A stretch of DNA of 64,000 nt from Glacieibacterium frigidum (lineage in GTDB: Bacteria > Pseudomonadota > Alphaproteobacteria > Sphingomonadales > Sphingomonadaceae). The notes under the pieces are model-generated. The model was not told where the DNA came from. It did not search any database and worked only from the letters and a program-made list of their open reading frames with translations. Position 1 is the first letter of the stretch. Each line of letters begins with the position of its first letter. Where the stretch lies: positions 496,001 through 560,000 of the forward strand of contig NZ_VJWA01000002.1 in NCBI RefSeq assembly GCF_007097155.1, read 5' to 3'. Shown piece after piece: positions 61,001-64,000 of this stretch. The position numbers were made by a program, and so were the translations under genes.

Positions 61001-62266
61001 CAATTTGTCGTCGAGGCCCCCGGCGCTGGCGAACAGTCCGCGGATCGCACGGTCGCGGCGCACCTGCGCGAACTGGATGCCCGCGGTGCGCAGGCGCGGC
61101 GTGCCCGTCGTGTCGACCCTGTCGTGTCCGCCTTCGTCGTCGAAACGCTCCTCGCGGATGCGCGGCAGCTGCGTCGCGAAGTTCTTGATGCTCAGGCCAG
61201 CCCCGTCGACGTCGAGCTGGACCAGCGTGAAACTGTCCGACCCGGCGCGCAGCCAGCCGTCGACGACGGTGTTGGTCCGCGGCCGCGCCATGAAGCCGTT
61301 GCCCTGCACCGTCGCGTGCGTGACGCAGAAACCGTCGTCGAGCGCCGGGACCGCGCCGTTCTTCCACTGCACGATGACCTGGACCTGCTTCTGGCCGGGG
61401 GCGATGCCATCGGCAGGCACGCGCAGCGGCACGACCAGCCCGGTCAGACGCATCAGCGCCGGATGCTGGCCGATCGCCGCGACGATGCGGTGGAAATCGA
61501 TGACCTCGCGCAGCGTGTCGGGGTCGGGCAGCGGCACGCGCTCGACCGTCCGATAGGTCGTCGCCTCGTGCGGATCGCTGAAATCGGGGGTGCCGTCGTC
61601 GTTCAGCCGCTTCTCGGTCTTGCGCATCACCTGCGTCGCGAGCGGCCGGTGATAGGCTTCGAGGAAGGCGAGCATCAGGTCGGGGTCGCTGACCTGCCCC
61701 ACGCCGTCGCTGCGGCGCAATATGTCGAGCAACTGCGGCAGGTTCGGCTTGGGCTTGTCGTCCTTGGCGCTGGCGAACAGCGGATGGCCGTTGAGCAGCT
61801 CGCGCGGGCGCGGCAGCCCCGGCGTCGGATCGGTCGCGAGATCCACGTAAGCGGCCTCGATCGAGTCGGCAAGCGCGGCGAGCGGATAGGTCAGCACGTC
61901 GTGGTCGCGCAGGTCGTCGAAGGCGTGCGGGATGACCGGCGTGTCGGTCGGGAACAGCGCCTGCCACACCCGCGAATCGGGCACGAAGTCGCCCTGCACG
62001 TCGCGGGGCGGCCAGAAGTCGCCGTCGGGCCTGGCGATCTGCGCCTTGAGCGGGTCGGGGCCGAGGCCCCTGACCGTGAAGCGCGCGCTCGCCAGCGTCG
62101 CGGGCCAGTCGTGCCACGCGTCGAAATGGCTGATATCGGTCGGCGCGATTCCGGCGGGCAGGTCGAGCCGCGGTGAGACGTGGAGGTTGATGTGCAGGAA
62201 ACGCTTGTCGCGGCTGAAGCCAGCCGGGCAGGCGGTCCACACGACGCGTTGGGTGAGGTCGGCCAT
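58091..62266 (-). CDS. Very large hypothetical protein, 1391 aa
   Basis: I do not recognise this protein. GGGGGA lies before the ATG at 62266. The start (VVWTACPAGFSRDKRFLHIN, then LHVSPRLDLP) has no signal peptide, so it is probably cytoplasmic or exported by a special route. There are few hydrophobic helices; the sequence is rich in Asp, Arg, Pro and beta-forming residues, with a Gly/Pro linker (GGQGQPGGIGGAGARV) near residue 1265. The C-terminal 120 residues look helical, then beta. Codon use is strongly GC at third positions and homogeneous, supporting one continuous gene. Thirteen bases separate it from the upstream gene on the same strand, so both form an operon. It converges on the receptor gene, ending 7 bases after it. 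The pair may be a structural or host-interaction system. Confidence 0.7.
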   Translation of the reverse strand: MADLTQRVVWTACPAGFSRDKRFLHINLHVSPRLDLPAGIAPTDISHFDAWHDWPATLASARFTVRGLGPDPLKAQIARPDGDFWPPRDVQGDFVPDSRVWQALFPTDTPVIPHAFDDLRDHDVLTYPLAALADSIEAAYVDLATDPTPGLPRPRELLNGHPLFASAKDDKPKPNLPQLLDILRRSDGVGQVSDPDLMLAFLEAYHRPLATQVMRKTEKRLNDDGTPDFSDPHEATTYRTVERVPLPDPDTLREVIDFHRIVAAIGQHPALMRLTGLVVPLRVPADGIAPGQKQVQVIVQWKNGAVPALDDGFCVTHATVQGNGFMARPRTNTVVDGWLRAGSDSFTLVQLDVDGAGLSIKNFATQLPRIREERFDDEGGHDRVDTTGTPRLRTAGIQFAQVRRDRAIRGLFASAGGLDDKLNAGGTVELFAEDLIKGWRIDIHDAEKQGKWQSLMRFDGRYGLRNTGDAVATRDEEGIARLSATGTADDDAPDPLKKILKASEALFGWTGWSLAAPLPGKVIMPDDTSHEVAPNTAPAGLPLETEFAAHPKSLPTLRFGHHYRARLRSADLAGWGPGQSGDEVAAPGVATDKLFFGRYEPVETPVLTVPDGDAAPADGESMPRAALRTMDDAARNTMSTRRNLHPARVAARFAETHGVLDDGDGRPRAELWQTLADRDNDFESDVAITDAWNPDENAPPAKVRTVFSHAPSRQPTPYPADPLTGGVAIRVTGVPSIDPEKLHFIPFYAKEWDPVAKLDWLKDESFEVVATDGGQFGWDPDRRTFHVPLPRAERARLYISAVVPDEGIELFKLREQIIVREGLDAWRKIEPRVKAGQHWMFTPSRMVELVHAVQRPLIVPQLIKPFVDRDPGAIRSRLTFRTPLHAKSTVRLDIDGDWIEIDDTTPDKPHVRRLSAHAFDRKLARLETPANSLEVVGNHVFADTRARYVTYRAVATTRFREFMPLDIRQDPDLVSVTSAPKGIWVPSSNRPPAPGIRYVVPTFGWTRTQDSTGRRSWRRGGGLRVYLDRPWFSSGSNEMLAVCLPREGAADPGNTPARNHVTQWGADPGWVSDRIETIAPAAVHFPLRVRSGNQLAYDLPAEDHPDAADPASDGKVLPGFAAGPYSPPGSPVQVDIVPHAVGYDDDRNLWYADIVVSPGETYFPFIRLALARFQPASIPGHHLSPAVLADFAQLTPDRLALVTRGERGDMRIVEVYGHLPEQAVSARAGDVRVTLQRLPAGADPDLGWKTADQAPPPPTGGQGQPGGIGGAGARVAIPKAKIAIPRALETQRFEQVERIARLDAPSQARLIEAERLIDLGEFQRVLIEPGLLEIIRPPLIHRETFHLPQRGTGERLRLLITESESYETEPAVNGRAGRRQGRVVYAEAVEL

Positions 62267-62279
62267 GCTCAGTCCCCCG

Positions 62280-64000
62280 TCACGCGTACGCGCTGCAATA
62301 GTCGGTCCACGCATCCCGATCGATGAGCTGCGCGAAGCTCGGATCGGCGTCGGACCCGACGAAGGTCTTCTCGACCTTGACCTTGACCGACGCCGAGAAG
62401 AACAGGATCTCGATCTCGACGACCAGGGTCGCCTGGCCGAACAGGCGACTGCGCTTGGCGGGAGTGCCGTCGGACTTGGTGCCGTCCTCGATCGCCTCGT
62501 AGGCGAGCGACAGATGGAAGGTCAGGCTGACCGAGATCAGCCCGAGGACCGACAGGCGCCCGCCGAGCTCGACGAACCCCTCGAACTCGATCCGTTCGGG
62601 CGACAGGGCATAGTGGAAGTAGAAGCCCGCCTTGATGTAGACCGACCCCGACGCGACGCCGAGGTCGATCGCTACCTGCGCGCCGAAATCGAGCTGCGCC
62701 TCGATCTCCTTGATGCCGTCGGCGCCGACGACGATCGCGAAGAAGCCGCCGCCGCCGAGCAGTGACACGGTCAGGTTGAAGGTGTTGTGGCGCTCGGCGA
62801 AGTTGAAGCGCGCGGTCGGCGCGCCGCCGGTGAACGGCAGGCTGAACGCCGCCCCCAGCGTGATGTTCGACAGGCTGAGCACGCCGACCTGCACGTTCGG
62901 CAGGCCGAGGCTGTACCCCGCGGTGATGCCCTGCGGCGTGACCTGCAGGTCGGGCGGGTCGGAAAAGCCGTTCGCCGGGATGAAGTCCTTCAGCCGGTTC
63001 ATGAACTCGAGCGGGCCGCCGAAGGTGACGCCGGTGTCGGGGTTCAGGTCGACGTCGACATCGGGCTTCGCGCCGCTCTTCTTCAGGAAGCGCAGCCGGT
63101 CGAAATGGATAATGATGCAGCCGGCGAGGTTGATCTTGAAGTTGGTGATGATCCCCTCGACCGACTGCTCGGGCGGCACCGCGCCGGCATAGACGCGCAT
63201 CACCGAGGTCAGGTCGAGGCGGCTCTTGGCGCCGTCGGCGTTGGTGATCAGCGCCGGGATGGAGCTGTTGGGCAACTGCTGACCCAGGCGGAAGATCGTC
63301 TCGACGCCCGCCGGCTTGGGCGCGACCGCGGGGAAGTCGGTCGAGGTCAGCTGCGGCGACTCGGGACCGAGGGCGACGACGGGCTTGAGGATGTCCTTGA
63401 GGCTGAAGAAGCCGAGAAGCTTGGCATCGGGGAAGAAATCGACGGGTTTGAACAGCCCGTCGGTGAAATCCGACAGACCCGACATGACGCCGTGCGCCGC
63501 CGACAGCTTCGACGGATTGAGCGACGGCGCCGCGACCCCGCCGACCGCATCGCTGCCCGTCCCCGACGCGCCGAAGCCCAGCACCTTGGGCGTCGTGAGC
63601 TTGAGGAACAGCTCGCCCTTGTTGGCCTCGCCAAAGCCGTGCGCAATGTAGACCGGGTCGAACTCGACCTCCGGGATGATCGCCTGGCCGGTCAGCCGCT
63701 CGGCACCCGCCAGCCGGATCGTCGCCGATTTGACGATGGGCTGCTGCTGCAGCGTCGTGCTCTGCCCGGGCGGCACGCCCGTCGACGGAAGTTCGCTCTC
63801 GAAGACGATCGCGTTCGTCGGCATGTCGACGTCGGTCGCCCCGCTGCGCGCCGGGGCAAAGCGGATCAGCGCGCCGCGCGTGTCGGCGGTGCGCCGCGCC
63901 AGTCGCGGTGCGCCGTTATAGTGCGAGCGCACCTGCTCGATCTTTCCGGCTATATTGACGACCTCCGACACGAACATCAGCGGCATCGCGAACGACACGC
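62280..64000 (-). CDS. Large hypothetical beta-rich protein (5' end outside window)
   Basis: At least 572 residues; the frame stays open to the window edge, and the GTG near 63998 is not a convincing start, so the gene is cut. I do not recognise the family. Alternating hydrophobic strands dominate, especially ITLGAAFSLPFTGGAPTARF, FEGFVELGGRLSVLGLISVS and SASVKVKVEKTFVGSD, which suggests a beta-sandwich, barrel or beta-helix. The N-terminal visible part (MFVSEVVNIAGKIEQVRSHY) is mixed. No transmembrane helix is visible. It lies upstream of the 1391-aa gene with 13 bases between them. Confidence 0.65.
   Translation of the reverse strand, partial: VSFAMPLMFVSEVVNIAGKIEQVRSHYNGAPRLARRTADTRGALIRFAPARSGATDVDMPTNAIVFESELPSTGVPPGQSTTLQQQPIVKSATIRLAGAERLTGQAIIPEVEFDPVYIAHGFGEANKGELFLKLTTPKVLGFGASGTGSDAVGGVAAPSLNPSKLSAAHGVMSGLSDFTDGLFKPVDFFPDAKLLGFFSLKDILKPVVALGPESPQLTSTDFPAVAPKPAGVETIFRLGQQLPNSSIPALITNADGAKSRLDLTSVMRVYAGAVPPEQSVEGIITNFKINLAGCIIIHFDRLRFLKKSGAKPDVDVDLNPDTGVTFGGPLEFMNRLKDFIPANGFSDPPDLQVTPQGITAGYSLGLPNVQVGVLSLSNITLGAAFSLPFTGGAPTARFNFAERHNTFNLTVSLLGGGGFFAIVVGADGIKEIEAQLDFGAQVAIDLGVASGSVYIKAGFYFHYALSPERIEFEGFVELGGRLSVLGLISVSLTFHLSLAYEAIEDGTKSDGTPAKRSRLFGQATLVVEIEILFFSASVKVKVEKTFVGSDADPSFAQLIDRDAWTDYCSAYA

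Noticed and set aside
59015-62176. A 1053-codon plus-strand frame opposite the 1391-aa gene
   Set aside because: It is rich in Arg, Asp, Gly and His, typical of antisense reading of GC-rich genes, and has no family-like segment. The minus frame has a ribosome site, normal composition and operon context.

Overview
The window looks like chromosome of a GC-rich alphaproteobacterium, most probably a sphingomonad. The grounds are the TonB-dependent receptor with a plug start typical of that group, the single-domain response-regulator remnant, the Tat-exported proteins and the dense overlapping gene style. No rRNA gene or plasmid marker is present to prove the genus.

Left part (1-19.3 kb). Five co-directional, mostly overlapping genes (669-8999) form a peptide-amide cluster: transglutaminase-like protein, transglutaminase-DUF2126 putative amidoligase with an apparent CTG start, circularly permuted ATP-grasp/alpha-E fusion, second transglutaminase, and N-formylglutamate amidohydrolase-like protein. 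It is followed by decayed gene pieces (glycosyltransferase family 2 start), a large HPII-type catalase, an XRE-type regulator, an unusual pair made of a secreted glycine-rich pentapeptide-like repeat protein and an ADYC-like exported protein, a DUF885 protein, an esterase, a YdjM-like membrane protein, and a gene-poor stretch. That stretch ends with a truncated response regulator and the 3' half of a tRNA-Arg(CCG). The tRNA half is the usual scar left at the far end of an element integrated into a tRNA gene, so the left part may be (part of) an island.

Right part (19.36-58.1 kb). A very tightly packed catabolic super-cluster begins 7 bp after the tRNA scar. It holds four DUF1838 genes (one frameshifted), a flavin amine oxidase, two PCMH-type FAD oxidases, two aromatic-ring-hydroxylase-type flavoproteins, a fumarate-reductase-like flavoprotein, aldehyde dehydrogenase, HyuA/HyuB, an isochorismatase-type amidase, an Asp/Glu-racemase-like protein, a NodB-fold deacetylase-like protein, five alpha/beta hydrolases, a serine beta-lactamase-like hydrolase, two MDR reductases, cytochrome c, VOC protein, two MFS transporters, an IclR-family regulator and a TonB-dependent receptor. 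Divergent promoter gaps and the receptor promoter carry the same 17-bp palindrome (T.TCCG-N5-CGGA.A), which suggests that one regulator, most simply the IclR protein, controls the whole set. The genes read as: receptor and porters import a compound; esterases and lactonase-like enzymes open it; flavoenzymes, ALDH and MDR enzymes oxidise or reduce it; HyuAB, amidase and deacetylase-like enzymes open cyclic amide or imide rings. The substrate cannot be read from the sequence; an N-containing ring or an ester-linked aromatic natural product is the best guess.

Right edge (58.1-64 kb). Two large minus-strand genes encode proteins I do not recognise (1391 aa and at least 572 aa, the latter cut by the window end). 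They are adjacent and probably co-transcribed, and are candidates for an undescribed system.
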